In this document: positions 5,928 to 6,570 of the stretch, one piece after another
Position numbering within the stretch: the first letter of the stretch is position 1
How the letters are laid out: the number at the start of each line of letters is the position of its first letter
Source of the DNA: Microbacteriaceae bacterium
GTDB lineage: Bacteria; Actinomycetota; Actinomycetes; Actinomycetales; Microbacteriaceae
DNA: 6,570 nucleotides
Assembly: GCA_025463615.1 (NCBI GenBank)
Contig: JAODAU010000011.1
Location: forward strand, 1-6,570
Direction of reading: 5' to 3'
Translations under genes and position numbers: made by a program
The notes under the pieces: generated by a model
Databases searched by the model: none
Seen by the model: the letters and a program-made list of their open reading frames with translations, nothing else
What the model was told of the DNA's origin: nothing

Positions 5928-6570
5928 CTAGTTCACGTTGGCGGGATCCCCACCGACGCGGCGGTTCTCGTCGAGGGCGGCGATGGCGGCCAGCTCGGCA
6001 TCCGTGAGCTCGAATCCGGTGATGCTGAGGTTCTCGACCATGCGCGAGCGGGAGCTCGACTTGGGGATCGCGATGTTGCCGAGCTGCACGTGCCAGCGCA
6101 ACACCACCTGGGCGCCGGTCACGCCGTGGGCCGCCGCCGCATCCGCGATCGCCGGCAGCTCGAAGATCGGGTACTTGCCCTGGCCGAGCGGCCCCCACGC
6201 CTCGGTGGCGATGCCGTGCTCGCGGTGGAAGGCGCGCAGCTCCGCCTGCTGGAAGATCGGGTGCAGCTCCACCTGGTTGACAGCGGGGGTGACGCCGGTG
6301 GCCTCGATCACGTCCTCGAGGTGGTTGATCTGGAAGTTGCTGACGCCGATGCTGCGGGCGCGGCCGTCCTCGGCGAAGCCGACAAACTGCTTCCAGGTGT
6401 CGACTTAGCGGCCGTTCGCTGGCATCGGACAGTGGATCAGGTAGAGGTCGACCGCGTCGAGGCCGAGCAGGTCGAGGCTCTTCTCGAAGCCCCGGCCGGC
6501 CCTTCCGTCGCGATGATCGTTGTTGACCAGCTTCGTCGTGATGAACAGGTCGTCGCGCGGGATGCCGCTC
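5928..6570 (-). pseudogene. Aldo/keto reductase (2,5-diketogluconate reductase type), interrupted by in-frame TAA; N-terminus outside window
   Basis: NADPH-dependent carbonyl reductase of the AKR superfamily. The reading frame runs from the window edge to TAG at 5928-5930 but has one TAA at 6405-6407, leaving 54 residues before and 158 after it. Both sides are AKR: FITTKL with the catalytic-type Lys (6531-6533), DLYLIHCP with the catalytic-type His (6432-6434), then after the stop VDTWKQFV, IGVSNF, NQVELHP, and the NADPH-binding IPKSSSRSRMVEN. Relatives have a tyrosine where the TAA lies (ANGRY-VDTW) and usually IHWP where this has IHCP. About 65 N-terminal residues, with the Asp/Tyr catalytic pair, are out of view. 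No frameshift is needed. A GTG at 6311 could in principle start the C-terminal part, but it lacks the active site. A true pseudogene, a sequencing error or a readthrough codon are the alternatives; a pseudogene is most likely. Confidence 0.85.

Noticed and set aside
5928..6311. GTG at 6311 as start of an independent 127-residue protein
   Set aside because: It begins in the middle of the aldo/keto reductase barrel, lacks the catalytic residues and has no convincing SD; it is the C-terminal part of the interrupted gene.

Overview
The window is GC-rich with strongly G/C-ending codons, and its gene content (biotin-independent PEP carboxylase, an LAATG-type sorting signal, SD-poor starts) fits a high-GC actinomycete. 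The GCATCC/GGATGC word bias suggests Microbacteriaceae (Leifsonia/Microbacterium-like), but that assignment is inference, not proof. It is densely packed chromosome: the largest gap between genes is 95 bp. I see no tRNA, rRNA, CRISPR, IS element or phage gene.

Layout from left to right. (1) Positions 1-2331, minus strand: phosphoenolpyruvate carboxylase (ppc), with its C-terminal end cut off by the window edge. (2) 2373-2768, minus: a small DUF1801-family protein 41 bp upstream of ppc in the same direction, so probably co-transcribed with it. (3) 2845-4212, plus: a secreted surface protein with a seven-repeat YVTN beta-propeller, a putative Ig-like domain and an LAATG sorting signal, divergent from the DUF1801 gene. 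(4) 4209-5252, minus: a zinc-dependent alcohol dehydrogenase whose stop codon overlaps that of the propeller gene inside a CTAG. (5) 5253-5347: a 95-bp divergent control region with two near-identical TetR-type operators. (6) 5348-5926, plus: a TetR-family repressor. (7) 5928-6570, minus: an aldo/keto reductase open to the window edge and broken by one in-frame TAA.

How the parts work together: the clearest functional unit is the divergent alcohol dehydrogenase/TetR pair. Its two operators lie so that bound repressor would cover the likely promoters of both genes, giving autoregulation and control of the dehydrogenase. The aldo/keto reductase next to it is a second carbonyl/alcohol oxidoreductase that appears inactivated. 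PEP carboxylase is anaplerotic housekeeping. The propeller protein is an exported, probably sortase-anchored, wall protein of unknown ligand. I see no clearly new multi-gene system. The best leads are the operator pair, the interrupted reductase, the propeller-Ig-LAATG architecture and a strong hexamer bias that dictates otherwise rare codons.
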